A stretch of 51,388 nucleotides of DNA from contig JAHEFI010000007.1 of the NCBI GenBank assembly GCA_024640255.1, forward strand, positions 1-51,388, given 5' to 3'. Below are positions 7,105 to 16,040 of the stretch, piece after piece. Source of the stretch: Bacteroidota bacterium (GTDB taxonomy: Bacteria; Bacteroidota; Bacteroidia; Chitinophagales; Chitinophagaceae). The notes below the pieces were generated by a model. That model was not told the origin of the DNA. It saw only the letters and a list, made by a program, of their open reading frames with translations, and searched no databases. The position numbers and the translations under genes are program-made. The stretch's first letter is position 1, and each line of letters opens with the position of its first letter.

Positions 7105-9504
7105 ATGCGTAAAATTTTATTCGTTTTATTAATGCCCATTTTCTGTTTTGCTCAAAATAGCATTACGGAAAAAACAAAATCAATGGAATTTAAAAAAGGC
7201 TATTTTAATTACTATTGGGATAATGCCAATGGAAAAATATATTTAGTAATTGATAAATTAAATACTCCCTTTTTATATGTAAACTCTTTGCCTGCAGGGC
7301 TAGGATCCAATGATATAGGGCTTGACAGAGGACAATTGGGTGATACCAGAATTGTTTATTTTAACAGAGTTGGTAAGAAAATATTAATGGTACAGCCAAA
7401 TTATGACTATCGCGCTATTAGCAAAGACCCTAGAGAACAAAAAGCAGTAAACGAATCTTTCGCGCAATCTATATTAGCCAGTTTCACTGTTGAAGCAGAA
7501 GCTGGTAATGAATTATTAGTTGATGCAACACCATTCTTTTTAAGAGATGCGCATAATGCAGCAGATAAGATTAGAAAAATGAGACAAGGAACTTATACTT
7601 TGAGTGAAGCAAGATCTGCTATCTATATTCAAAACACCAAAAACTTTCCAAAGAATTCTGAATTTGAAGCAACACTAACTTTTGTTGGAGGCTCAGATGC
7701 AGGAAGATTTGTGCAAGCAGTTGCTCCATCTACAGAAGCATTAACATTAAGAATGCATCATAGTTTTGTAGAACTTCCAGATGATAATTATACTCCAAGA
7801 AAATATGATATTAGAAGTGGTTATTTTGGAATTAGTTTTTATGATTATAGTTCAGACATTAGTGAGCCAATACAAAAAATGTATATCAGCAGACATAGAC
7901 TTCAAAAGAAAGATCCTTCTGCTGCAATAAGTGAACCTGTAAAACCTATTATTTATTATTTAGACAATGGTACCCCTGAACCTATTAGAACTGCTTTATT
8001 AGAAGGTGCAAGATGGTGGAACCAGGCTTATTCAGCTGCTGGATACAAAGATGCATTTCAGGTTCAAATTTTACCTGACTCAGCAGACCCCATGGATATT
8101 CGCTATAATATGATTAATTGGGTTCACCGTTCAACAAGAGGTTGGAGTTATGGCGCAAGTATAACTGACCCTAGAACAGGTGAAATTATCAAAGGCCAAG
8201 TAACATTGGGCTCACTTAGAGTAAGACAGGATTATTTAATTTTCACTTCTCTATTATCTCCATATGTAAATGGCCAGCCCGTTACAGATCAGATGAGAAC
8301 GGCGGCTTTACATCGTTTAAGACAATTGGCGGCACATGAAGTTGGTCATACTTTAGGTTTACAACATAATTATGCTTCTAGTTATAATAATAGAGCATCT
8401 GTTATGGATTATCCTCATCCTAATATTTTTGTAAATGCAAAAGGCGCTATCGATTTTTCAGATATCTATACAGAAGGGATTGGATTTTGGGACAAGAGAG
8501 CTATCACTTATGGATACCAAGATTTTCCAAAACAAACCAACGAAGCAACTGCTTTGAATGCTTTATTAGAAGAGAATTCAAAAAATGGTACTTTATTTAT
8601 TGCAGACGCAGATGCTAGAGCGGCAAGTGGTTTTCATCCATACGCGCATTTATGGGATAATAATTCAGATGCAGTAGCAGGATTGGATCAAGTAATTGCT
8701 GTACGTAAAAAAGCAATGGAACAGTTTAATGAAAACGCAGTGCCAAACGGAACACCTTTAACAAAACTAGAAGATGTATTAGTGCCATTATACAATTACC
8801 ACCGCTATCAATACGAAGCAGTGACCAAATTAGTAGGTGGTATGAATTATAATTATAGTGTTAGAGGAGATCTTAATCAAATTAAACCAACCATCTTACC
8901 AAATGCTATACAAACAAAGGCATTAAATGCAGCAGTAGCTTGTTTATCAGCTTCAACTTTGACTATTCCAGAAAATATAATTGCTTTAATCCCTCCACGT
9001 CCACCAATGTATTATGGTGTAGGAGAATTATTTGATAAAAGAACTGGGATGAGCTTTGATGCATTAAGTGCTGCAGAAGCATTAGCAGATTTTGAATTAG
9101 GATTCTTATTCAATACGGAAAGAGCGAATAGATTAGTCCAAAATAAAGCTAGAGCCAATACAATTGGATTAGATGATGTAATTGACGCGGTTATGAAGCA
9201 AACTTGGAATACCACTATCCCAACGGGCTTGACAGGATCTGTTCATATGCAAACGCAACAACAAGTATTGACTTGGATAATTGGTTTGGGTCAAAGCGCA
9301 GATGCGAATTATGAAGTACGTTCTATTTGCCATAGCAAATTACAAGCACTTCAAACTAAATTAGAAGCAATGGCGAAAACAGATGCTACACACAAAGCAC
9401 ATTATCAATTTGCAATAGAAAGAATTAAAAATCCTGGAACTATCACATTGCCAAAAGCAGTAGTGATTCCTCCAGGCGCACCAATAGGCTGCGATGTTGA
9501 GTAG
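7105..9504 (+). CDS. Secreted zinc-dependent metalloprotease (metzincin-like, DUF4953/DUF5117 type)
   Basis: The 799-residue protein begins with a signal peptide (MRKILFVLLMPIFCFAQ). The central zinc site is a full metzincin motif HEVGHTLGLQH at 411-421, followed by a Met-turn in SVMDY (Met434). The N-terminal region with YFNYYWDNANGKIYLVIDKL and DRGQLGDTRIVYFNRVG matches the DUF5117-type domain found before such peptidases in Bacteroidota. Function is predicted as an exported endopeptidase acting in the periplasm or outside the cell; the substrate is unknown. No type IX C-terminal sorting domain is evident, since the tail is short and ends with IGCDVE. It stands alone between two terminators, so it is probably monocistronic. 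Confidence 0.88.
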   Translation: MRKILFVLLMPIFCFAQNSITEKTKSMEFKKGYFNYYWDNANGKIYLVIDKLNTPFLYVNSLPAGLGSNDIGLDRGQLGDTRIVYFNRVGKKILMVQPNYDYRAISKDPREQKAVNESFAQSILASFTVEAEAGNELLVDATPFFLRDAHNAADKIRKMRQGTYTLSEARSAIYIQNTKNFPKNSEFEATLTFVGGSDAGRFVQAVAPSTEALTLRMHHSFVELPDDNYTPRKYDIRSGYFGISFYDYSSDISEPIQKMYISRHRLQKKDPSAAISEPVKPIIYYLDNGTPEPIRTALLEGARWWNQAYSAAGYKDAFQVQILPDSADPMDIRYNMINWVHRSTRGWSYGASITDPRTGEIIKGQVTLGSLRVRQDYLIFTSLLSPYVNGQPVTDQMRTAALHRLRQLAAHEVGHTLGLQHNYASSYNNRASVMDYPHPNIFVNAKGAIDFSDIYTEGIGFWDKRAITYGYQDFPKQTNEATALNALLEENSKNGTLFIADADARAASGFHPYAHLWDNNSDAVAGLDQVIAVRKKAMEQFNENAVPNGTPLTKLEDVLVPLYNYHRYQYEAVTKLVGGMNYNYSVRGDLNQIKPTILPNAIQTKALNAAVACLSASTLTIPENIIALIPPRPPMYYGVGELFDKRTGMSFDALSAAEALADFELGFLFNTERANRLVQNKARANTIGLDDVIDAVMKQTWNTTIPTGLTGSVHMQTQQQVLTWIIGLGQSADANYEVRSICHSKLQALQTKLEAMAKTDATHKAHYQFAIERIKNPGTITLPKAVVIPPGAPIGCDVE

Positions 9505-9510
9505 GTGAAA

Positions 9511-9550
9511 TAAAACAGCCCTTAAGAAAATTTAAGGGCTGTTTTATTTT
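9511..9550. terminator. Bidirectional intrinsic terminator between the metalloprotease and E2 genes
   Basis: A 15-bp perfect stem TAAAACAGCCCTTAA (9511-9525) / TTAAGGGCTGTTTTA (9532-9546) has a 6-nt loop and T-rich flanks on both strands. It lies between convergent genes and can serve both. Confidence 0.88.
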
Positions 9551-9567
9551 TGTCATATGATTTTCTC

Positions 9568-11175
9568 CTAGGCCAACATACGAAGTGGTTCTTCTAGTAA
9601 GCTCTTTAAAGTTTGTAAGAACGCTGCTCCTGTTGCACCATCTACTACTCTATGGTCGCAACTCAATGTAACATTCATTACATTACCTGGAACAATTTGT
9701 CCATTCTTTACAACAGGCTCTTGAGCAATACCACCCACCGCTAAAATACAAGCGTCGGGAGGATTAATAATCGCAGTAAACTGATCTATACCAAACATAC
9801 CTAAGTTGGAAATAGTAAATGTACTACCCTCCCAGTCTGCTGGTTGTAATTTTTTATCTTTAGCTTTCTTAGCAAATTCTTTTACAGATCCGCTAATTTG
9901 AGATAGAGACAATCCATCTGCAAATCTTAATACAGGAACTAATAAACCTTCGTCTACTGCCACTGCAATACCAATATTCACATGATGATTCTCACGAATG
10001 AAATCTCCCATCCAACTGCTATTTACTTTTGGATGTTGCTTTAATGATAATGCTGTAGCTTTTACAATCATATCATTGAAACTAATCTTAGTTGTTGCAT
10101 TTTCATTTAATAAAGTTCGCGCTTTAATAGCAGCGTCCATATTAATCTTCATAGTTAAATAGAAATGCGGTGCAGTGAATAAACTTTCACTTAAACGCTT
10201 CGCAATTACTTTACGCATTTGAGATACCGGTGTATCAACAAAGCTTACTGTACCTGATGGAACAAATACTGGAGCAGCACTTGCAGATGCAGTTGAAGCA
10301 GTACCAGGAGTATAATTATCCAAATCAGCACGAGTAATTCTTCCATTCTCACCTGTTCCCTTCACATATTTTAAATCGATTCCTTTTTCTTGCGCAATTT
10401 TCTTTGCTAAAGGAGAAGCAAAAATTCTTCCATCGTTCACCACTGCAGTATTTGCAGGCGCTGCAGTTGCAGCAGGTGTTGATGCTTGTGTTGGAGCTGC
10501 AGATGTAGCAGCAGGCGCAGCAGCAGTTGCACCGCCCTTAACAGCAGCAACAATTGCATTAATATCTAAACCATCTTTACCGATGATACATAATAATTCA
10601 TTTACTAAAATCTTTTCACCTGCCTTCGCTCCTTGATATAATAAAATACCATCCTTATAAGATTCTAATTCCATGGTAGCTTTATCTGTTTCGATATCTG
10701 CTAACACTTCCCCTTTCTTTACAGTGTCGCCCACTTTTTTATGCCATCCTGCAATCACCCCTTCCGTCATTGTATCACTTAATCTTGGCATTAAAACAAC
10801 TTCTTCCATTTCAGAAACATCTATAGTACTTGTAGAAGCTGCTGCAGGAGCAGCAGGTGTTGCAGCAGCTGGCGCTGCAGCAGGAGCAGTAGCAGCTCCG
10901 CCTGAATTCTGTGCAATCAATGCACTAATATCTTCACCTTGTTTACCAAAAATGGCTAACAAATCATTTACTTGTAATTTTCCACCACGAGGAGTTCCAA
11001 TATGCAATAAAACACCATCTTGGTAGCTTTCCAATTCCATGGTTGCTTTATCTGTTTCAATCTCTGCTAATAAATCTCCTTTCTTAACTGTATCACCCAC
11101 ATTTTTGTGCCATGCTGCAATAACGCCTTCTGTCATGGTATCACTTAAACGGGGCATTAATATAACTTCTGCCAT
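9568..11175 (-). CDS. pdhC: Dihydrolipoamide acetyltransferase, E2 of the pyruvate dehydrogenase complex
   Basis: The 535-residue E2 has two N-terminal lipoyl domains, each with the IETDKATMELES lipoylation motif (Lys43 and Lys165), joined by Ala/Pro-rich flexible linkers (about 92-116 and 213-243). A peripheral-subunit-binding domain follows (FASPLAKKIAQEKGIDLKYV, about 252-271), and then the catalytic acyltransferase domain from about 310 with the active-site motif SCDHRVVDGATGA. It should transfer the acyl group from lipoate to CoA and form the complex core. The two lipoyl domains are nearly identical around the Lys, indicating tandem duplication. No E1 or E3 gene is adjacent; a fused E1 alpha/beta lies 23 kb away and its pairing with this E2 is unproven. 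Two lipoyl domains and the motif set favour acetyltransferase over succinyltransferase. Confidence 0.9.
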   Translation of the reverse strand: MAEVILMPRLSDTMTEGVIAAWHKNVGDTVKKGDLLAEIETDKATMELESYQDGVLLHIGTPRGGKLQVNDLLAIFGKQGEDISALIAQNSGGAATAPAAAPAAATPAAPAAASTSTIDVSEMEEVVLMPRLSDTMTEGVIAGWHKKVGDTVKKGEVLADIETDKATMELESYKDGILLYQGAKAGEKILVNELLCIIGKDGLDINAIVAAVKGGATAAAPAATSAAPTQASTPAATAAPANTAVVNDGRIFASPLAKKIAQEKGIDLKYVKGTGENGRITRADLDNYTPGTASTASASAAPVFVPSGTVSFVDTPVSQMRKVIAKRLSESLFTAPHFYLTMKINMDAAIKARTLLNENATTKISFNDMIVKATALSLKQHPKVNSSWMGDFIRENHHVNIGIAVAVDEGLLVPVLRFADGLSLSQISGSVKEFAKKAKDKKLQPADWEGSTFTISNLGMFGIDQFTAIINPPDACILAVGGIAQEPVVKNGQIVPGNVMNVTLSCDHRVVDGATGAAFLQTLKSLLEEPLRMLA

Positions 11176-11299
11176 AGTAAAAAGCTAGTTTGTAATTGAG
11201 ACGTGAAATTACGCTAAAATTGTATTTTTTCCCGCCCAAAAACTCAATTTTATCGCAAATGGGGGGCGAAAATGCTATAAATCTTCAAAATACCTATAA

Positions 11300-12751
11300 C
11301 TACTGACCCTGAGCCAAACTATAGGCTTTTTTGCCACCCCACATGTTCAGGACTTCAACCGAACTTATTTGAAAATCTTTGGATAAGGTGCTATAAAGTG
11401 AAATGACATCTTGCTGAGCAATGGATGCATTTTCACCTGCCTCAAAACGTAAGCGAAATTGATTCACCAGATTGGTATATACTGAACCAGTTGGCCATAC
11501 CTGAGTGCCTCTGTTGGATATGATCAATAATTTTAAATCTGCTGTTTCATGTTTATTAGCTATTTCTGCAATAGCATCCGCTTGTAATTCACTTTCTATA
11601 AAAAAGTCTGCACCAGCAATTGCATGCTCTTCCTTTTTCTTACCCAATAACATTGGGTTAGTAGTAATTTTACTATTGGTGGGCACAAATTCAAAATCAT
11701 TTAAACTTGGCTTGGCATTTACTTTCGGTTGTTTACCAAAATTATCAATGATAGCTTGTGCAAATTGAGTAGTGTTTAAAGATGGAATGCTTTTGTCACC
11801 GAAATCTCCAGTATGCACTCCTGATTCTAATGTATATAATAAAGCATTTTCAATCATTGCAGCTTTACTCATCAAGCCTAAATGTCTTAACATATTTAAT
11901 CCACTTAATAATAATGAAGTGGGGTTAGCAATATTTTTACCAGCAATATCTGGAGCTGTTCCATGTACTGCTTCAAATATTGAAATATGATCTCCGATAT
12001 TCGATGATGGCGCAAATCCAAGCCCACCAACCAATCCAGCGCACAAGTCACTTACAATATCACCTTGTAAATTAGTTAAAACAATAACATCAAATAAATC
12101 TGGACGGCTAACTAATTTCATACATAAGTCATCCACAATTATATCATCCGCTTTAATGTCTTTATATTCTTTAGCAATTTCATTGAATACTTCAAGAAAT
12201 AAACCATCCGTTAATTTCATAATATTCGCCTTATGACCACAGGTAATTCTTTTAGCACCTTTTTTCTGAGCCATTTCAAATGCATATCGAATCACTTGCT
12301 CACTTCCGCCTCTTGTAATAAATCTTCTTGCAACTGCTACATCTTGTGTTAACATATGTTCAACACCACCATAAGTATCTTCAATATTTTCACGAACAAT
12401 AGTCAGGTCTACATTCACCCCTGCTTTACTAAAAACAGTATTTACGCCACTCAAGGTTTGAAAATGCCTTTCATTAGCGTAAGTATTCCAAGTTTTTCTA
12501 GCTGTAACATTTACGCTTTTTACTCCTTTACCTTTTGGCGTTTCCATAGGGCCTTTAAAAAGAATACCCAATTGCTCAATAGTTGCTTTGGCTTCAGGGG
12601 TCATTCCATTACTAAATCCCTTGTCAAATACCCACTTACCCATATCCACAAATTGGTACTCTAAAGGCAGCTCGGCAGCCTTAAAAACCCCAATTACCGC
12701 TTCCATAATTTCTGGACCTATTCCATCTCCGTTTGCTACTGCGATCTTCAT
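11300..12751 (-). CDS. icd: Isocitrate dehydrogenase (NADP-dependent, long Thermus-like type)
   Basis: The 483-residue protein belongs to the isocitrate/isopropylmalate dehydrogenase family. It starts MKIAVANGDGIGPEIMEAV, has the substrate motifs NVTARKTWNTYANERHF and IVRENIEDTYGG, and the dinucleotide-site loop IFEAVHGTAPDIAGK. It carries about 140 extra C-terminal residues after the catalytic core, the architecture of the roughly 495-residue Thermus enzyme, rather than the 416-residue E. coli form. It should oxidise isocitrate to 2-oxoglutarate in the TCA cycle; NADP preference is inferred from the family. A TAAATTTG box lies 51 nt upstream of the ATG. It is divergent from apaG with 169 bp between them, and 124 bp separate it from the E2 gene. 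Confidence 0.9.
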   Translation of the reverse strand: MKIAVANGDGIGPEIMEAVIGVFKAAELPLEYQFVDMGKWVFDKGFSNGMTPEAKATIEQLGILFKGPMETPKGKGVKSVNVTARKTWNTYANERHFQTLSGVNTVFSKAGVNVDLTIVRENIEDTYGGVEHMLTQDVAVARRFITRGGSEQVIRYAFEMAQKKGAKRITCGHKANIMKLTDGLFLEVFNEIAKEYKDIKADDIIVDDLCMKLVSRPDLFDVIVLTNLQGDIVSDLCAGLVGGLGFAPSSNIGDHISIFEAVHGTAPDIAGKNIANPTSLLLSGLNMLRHLGLMSKAAMIENALLYTLESGVHTGDFGDKSIPSLNTTQFAQAIIDNFGKQPKVNAKPSLNDFEFVPTNSKITTNPMLLGKKKEEHAIAGADFFIESELQADAIAEIANKHETADLKLLIISNRGTQVWPTGSVYTNLVNQFRLRFEAGENASIAQQDVISLYSTLSKDFQISSVEVLNMWGGKKAYSLAQGQ

Positions 12752-12802
12752 TGTAAGTTGATTTTGAACGTGTAAGAATGACTAAAAAGCCCCAATTTTT
12801 TG

Positions 12803-12810
12803 CAAATTTA
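12803..12810 (-). promoter_or_regulatory. -7 promoter element of icd
   Basis: The minus strand reads TAAATTTG, an exact match to TAnnTTTG, 51 nt upstream of the icd start. This would give a leader of roughly 48 nt, unlike the leaderless arrangement of several neighbours. Confidence 0.5.
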
Positions 12811-12920
12811 CGTTAGTTATGGTGTTTAAGAAAAATTTGAGGATTAATTTATTTGAACGGACAGAAATTTCCTAATTTCGGGGGGCAGTATACTCTGCAA
12901 ATGGCTTTATACTTTGTATC

Positions 12921-13307
12921 ATGACCTCTAAAATATCAGAAGGCATTGAAGTAAGCATTGAAACATTTTTTCAAAAAGACTATAGCAACCCATTGCAAAA
13001 TGAGTTCATGTTTGCTTACAGAATCACTATCGAAAATCACAATTCATTTCCAGTCAAATTATTAAGAAGATATTGGGAAATCTATGACAGCAATAGCGAA
13101 CATAGAGAAGTAGAAGGAGAAGGCGTAGTAGGTGTACAACCTTTAATTATGCCAGGTAAACAATACCAATATGTAAGTGGTTGTCATTTAAAAAGTGAGA
13201 TGGGTAAAATGCAAGGTTATTATACCATGGAGAATGTAGAAACCAAAGAGTTGATACAAGTGAATATTCCAGCCTTTAAAATGATTGCGCCAGTTAAGTT
13301 AAACTAA
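12921..13307 (+). CDS. apaG: ApaG-domain protein
   Basis: The 128-residue protein matches ApaG over its full length. It begins with an EGIEVSIETFFQKDYS strand region, then FAYRITIENHNSFPVKLLRRYWEIYDSN, and the glycine-rich EVEGEGVVGVQPLIMPGKQYQY core of the Fn3-like beta-sandwich, ending GYYTMENVETKELIQVNIPAF. ApaG has been linked to Co/Mg resistance and to diadenosine-tetraphosphate metabolism, but its molecular activity is not firmly known. The upstream sequence has ATACTTTG ending 4 nt before the ATG, one shift away from a perfect -7 box. A TTTG-17-TAATTTCG pair (12852-12880) is another promoter candidate. Its stop codon overlaps the convergent gldB stop by 4 nt. Confidence 0.92.
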   Translation: MTSKISEGIEVSIETFFQKDYSNPLQNEFMFAYRITIENHNSFPVKLLRRYWEIYDSNSEHREVEGEGVVGVQPLIMPGKQYQYVSGCHLKSEMGKMQGYYTMENVETKELIQVNIPAFKMIAPVKLN

Positions 13308-14254
13308 GGATGATAATTAACTCCTGCATATATAATAGAAGCAGGCGTAGCCACTAATTTTTCTAAATTCGCAAATTTTTCGTTGGCTTGCTTTTTCATA
13401 TAGGCACTAACAATCTTATATCCGATATATTTTCCAATATTGCCCGGTAAGGAAGTACCCAATAAACTATTTTGATCTGCTTCTCCCATGAAATTGAGGT
13501 AATCAATTCTTTCTTTACTCAACAACAAATGTTGATCCAATAAATATTGCCAAATCTCCGATTCTTGCTCTTGTAAAGCTTTTAATTGCTTGGATGAATA
13601 ATTCCAAACCAAGGTATCTGGCATTTGCAAACAAATGGTTTCTAAAATGTACTGACGCTTACCTGCATCAATCATCTGATACAATAATGAAGGTTCAGTA
13701 GGATGATTGAATAAATAATCATCTAATAAATTTTGGACGCAATAAAAAGGAATTTGCTTAGGTGAATAATTTTTGTAGTCAATTATTTGCAATCCTACCC
13801 CAAGGTAGTGTTCCCCTAAAACATTCAATGAACTTGACACTGGACTAATATAATAAATTAGTTCATCAGGCATTTTGTAAGTAGGAAAATAAAAGTGAAA
13901 CCTTGCCAAAGTTTTATTCAGCTCAGAACTTATATTTTCAGGAGTATTAACTGAAATAGATTTTTTAAAAAGCGGTAATAACTCTTTGAAATATTTTTTT
14001 ATTTCTTGCGTATCCTTATTTGGATCTAATTGTAAAATTCTAGTGAAATAATCTTTGCTGAAATCAGGATAATTCACACTCAATTTTTCGACCCCCTTTT
14101 TTACATCAGTCGTATCCATTGCAAAAAAAGCAGTATCAAACCTTTTAACCTTTATTGGCTGAATGGACTGCCCTTCAATGGGATCATTTTGCTTAGAACG
14201 ACAAGCAAAAAGCAAGGAAATAGATATGCCTAGCCAAAAAGGTAGAATGCGCAT
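13304..14254 (-). CDS. gldB: Gliding motility lipoprotein GldB
   Basis: The 316-residue lipoprotein begins MRILPFWLGISISLLFAC, a signal peptide ending in a lipobox-like LFAC, so Cys18 should be acylated. The body matches GldB: IKVKRFDTAFFAMDT near the N-terminus, NYPDFSKDYFTRIL, a helical middle with GVGLQIIDYKNYSPKQIP, and a C-terminal LPGNIGKYIGYKIVSAYMKK. GldB is an essential gliding/type IX secretion-associated lipoprotein in Flavobacterium. I chose the ATG at 14254 because an upstream extension would put charged and polar residues before the signal peptide, and because a perfect TATTTTTG box ends 3 nt upstream. The gene is divergent from nadE, a neighbourhood I recall from other Bacteroidota. 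The gldC that accompanies gldB in Flavobacterium is not here. Confidence 0.85.
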   Translation of the reverse strand: MRILPFWLGISISLLFACRSKQNDPIEGQSIQPIKVKRFDTAFFAMDTTDVKKGVEKLSVNYPDFSKDYFTRILQLDPNKDTQEIKKYFKELLPLFKKSISVNTPENISSELNKTLARFHFYFPTYKMPDELIYYISPVSSSLNVLGEHYLGVGLQIIDYKNYSPKQIPFYCVQNLLDDYLFNHPTEPSLLYQMIDAGKRQYILETICLQMPDTLVWNYSSKQLKALQEQESEIWQYLLDQHLLLSKERIDYLNFMGEADQNSLLGTSLPGNIGKYIGYKIVSAYMKKQANEKFANLEKLVATPASIIYAGVNYHP

Positions 14255-14257
14255 GGT

Positions 14258-14265
14258 CAAAAATA
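14258..14265 (-). promoter_or_regulatory. -7 promoter element of gldB
   Basis: The minus strand reads TATTTTTG (exact TAnnTTTG), ending 3 nt before the gldB ATG. It predicts a leaderless transcript and settles the start against longer alternatives. Confidence 0.6.
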
Positions 14266-14309
14266 CAAAAAATGCGAGGTTATTTCTGTTAAAACCCGAC
14301 CTTTGGGGC

Positions 14310-15992
14310 ATGAAGATTTGCATTGCACAACAGAACTATCATATTGGCAATTTTGAAGAGAACACCAACAAGATTCTTTGCGCCATTGAAGAAGCTAAAA
14401 AACAAGGAGCAGATTTAATCTTGTTTAGCGAAATGAGTGTTTGTGGGTATCCAGCTAGAGACTTTGTTGAGTTCAATGACTTTATAGAACAATGTTATCA
14501 AAGCATTGAGAAAATCAAAAAAGCTGCAGATACCATCGGTGTTTTAATAGGTAGTCCAGCAAGAAATCCAGAAAAAAAAGGAAAAGATTTATTCAATGCT
14601 GCTTTTTTCTTGCACGAACAAAAAGTAATCGCTGAGATACACAAGACCTTATTACCTACTTATGATGTGTTTGATGAAAATAGGTATTTTGAATCTGCAG
14701 ATAATTGGAAAGTGATTCCTTTCAAAGGAAAAAAATTAGCCATTACCATTTGTGAAGATATCTGGAATTTAGGAGACAACCCTTTATACAGAATTTGCCC
14801 TATGGATCACTTGATGGAGCAATCACCAGATATCATGTTGAATTTGAGTGCTTCTCCATTTGACTATACACATGATGAAGACAGAAAAGCGACTATCAAA
14901 GCAAATGTTTTAAAATATAAAATTCCTTTATTCTATTGCAATGCAGTGGGAAGTCAAACGGAGATTGTATTTGATGGAGGTTCTTATGCATTTGACAAAG
15001 ACGCCAATTTATGCGGTTCACTTCCTATGTTTGAATCTTCAATGCAAATTTTTGAATGCAATGATGATGGAACTATCAACGCACCTATACTAGAATCAGC
15101 TGCAAGAGTTCCAAACAAAGAATTGAATCCTGCTAAGTTAATACCTGAATTAAATATCGATCAAGTATACAAAGCATTGGTTTTAGGAGTAAAAGATTAT
15201 TTTAATAAAATGGGATTCAAGAAAGCCATTCTTGGCTCTTCAGGGGGCATTGATTCGGCAGTAACATTAGCTATTGCAGTGGAAGCTCTTGGTAAAGAAA
15301 ATGTGTATGCCATATTAATGCCATCTCCCTATTCAACCAATCATTCTGTAGATGATGCAGTTCAATTAAGTAAAAACTTAGACAACCCGCATGATATTAT
15401 TCCTATAAAAGAAGTGTATGAATCTTTTTTGGGAACCTTAAAACCTATTTTCAAAGACCTTCCATTTTCACTAGCTGAAGAAAATATACAAAGTAGATCC
15501 AGGGGGAATATCTTAATGGCCATTGCTAATAAATTAGGCTATGTATTATTAAATACTTCTAATAAAAGTGAATTAGCCACAGGTTATGGTACTTTATATG
15601 GAGATATGGCTGGAGGTTTGGGTGTATTGGGTGATTGTTATAAAATGCAGGTATACGCACTAGCGAAATTTATTAATAGAGATAAAGAAATTATTCCTCA
15701 AAACATTATTGACAAAGCACCTAGTGCAGAACTAAGACCCAATCAGAAAGACAGTGATAGTTTACCTGATTATGAAGTATTGGATCAATTATTATATCAG
15801 TATATCGAGAAAAGAATAGACCCAGCTGCCATTAAAGCACTTGGCTTTGATGCTGCTTTAGTTGATAAGACTTTAAAGATGGTCAACAATAACGAATACA
15901 AGAGAAACCAATTTTGTCCTATTATCAGGGTCTCTCCAAAAGCATTTGGCGTTGGAAGAAGGGTTCCGATAGTTGGTAAATACCTAAGCTAA
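14310..15992 (+). CDS. nadE: Glutamine-dependent NAD+ synthase
   Basis: This 560-residue two-domain enzyme has an N-terminal nitrilase-type glutaminase with the catalytic triad E41 (LFSEMSVCGYPARD), K112 (HKTLLPTYDVFDE) and C148 (ITICEDIWNLGD). The C-terminal ATP-pyrophosphatase synthase domain has its P-loop SSGGIDSAV near residue 310 and NKSELATGYGTLYGD further on. It amidates nicotinate adenine dinucleotide to NAD+ using glutamine. The ATG at 14310 gives the canonical MKICIAQQNYHIGNF start. A longer in-frame opening upstream runs through the gldB signal-peptide region and is rejected. GACCTTTG ends 4 nt before the ATG, a near match to the -7 box. A terminator follows the stop. Confidence 0.95.
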   Translation: MKICIAQQNYHIGNFEENTNKILCAIEEAKKQGADLILFSEMSVCGYPARDFVEFNDFIEQCYQSIEKIKKAADTIGVLIGSPARNPEKKGKDLFNAAFFLHEQKVIAEIHKTLLPTYDVFDENRYFESADNWKVIPFKGKKLAITICEDIWNLGDNPLYRICPMDHLMEQSPDIMLNLSASPFDYTHDEDRKATIKANVLKYKIPLFYCNAVGSQTEIVFDGGSYAFDKDANLCGSLPMFESSMQIFECNDDGTINAPILESAARVPNKELNPAKLIPELNIDQVYKALVLGVKDYFNKMGFKKAILGSSGGIDSAVTLAIAVEALGKENVYAILMPSPYSTNHSVDDAVQLSKNLDNPHDIIPIKEVYESFLGTLKPIFKDLPFSLAEENIQSRSRGNILMAIANKLGYVLLNTSNKSELATGYGTLYGDMAGGLGVLGDCYKMQVYALAKFINRDKEIIPQNIIDKAPSAELRPNQKDSDSLPDYEVLDQLLYQYIEKRIDPAAIKALGFDAALVDKTLKMVNNNEYKRNQFCPIIRVSPKAFGVGRRVPIVGKYLS

Positions 15993-15996
15993 TTTT

Positions 15997-16027
15997 AAAT
16001 GAGTCTTCTACAAAGGCTCATTTTTAT
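15997..16027 (+). terminator. Intrinsic terminator after nadE
   Basis: A 7-bp stem AAATGAG (15997-16003) / CTCATTT (16017-16023) with a 13-nt loop is followed by a T-rich run. It begins 5 nt after the nadE stop and ends before the namZ start at 16041, so the two genes are probably transcribed separately. It shares its ATGAGTCTYC arm with other terminators in this window. Confidence 0.7.
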
Positions 16028-16040
16028 TTACATTTATAGT

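Noticed and set aside
11240..11285. GC-rich pairing between a CGCCC and a GGGCG tract in the gap between icd and the E2 gene.
   Set aside because: The loop is about 26 nt and the downstream minus-strand sequence is A-rich rather than T-rich. It is neither a good terminator nor a recognised riboswitch.
14163..14309. N-terminal extension of nadE by 49 codons.
   Set aside because: It runs through the gldB signal-peptide coding region and the divergent promoter. The family start MKICIAQQNYHIG is at 14310.
15999..16040. Upstream ATG for the NamZ-like gene.
   Set aside because: It lies within the nadE terminator stem and would place extra residues before a good signal peptide.
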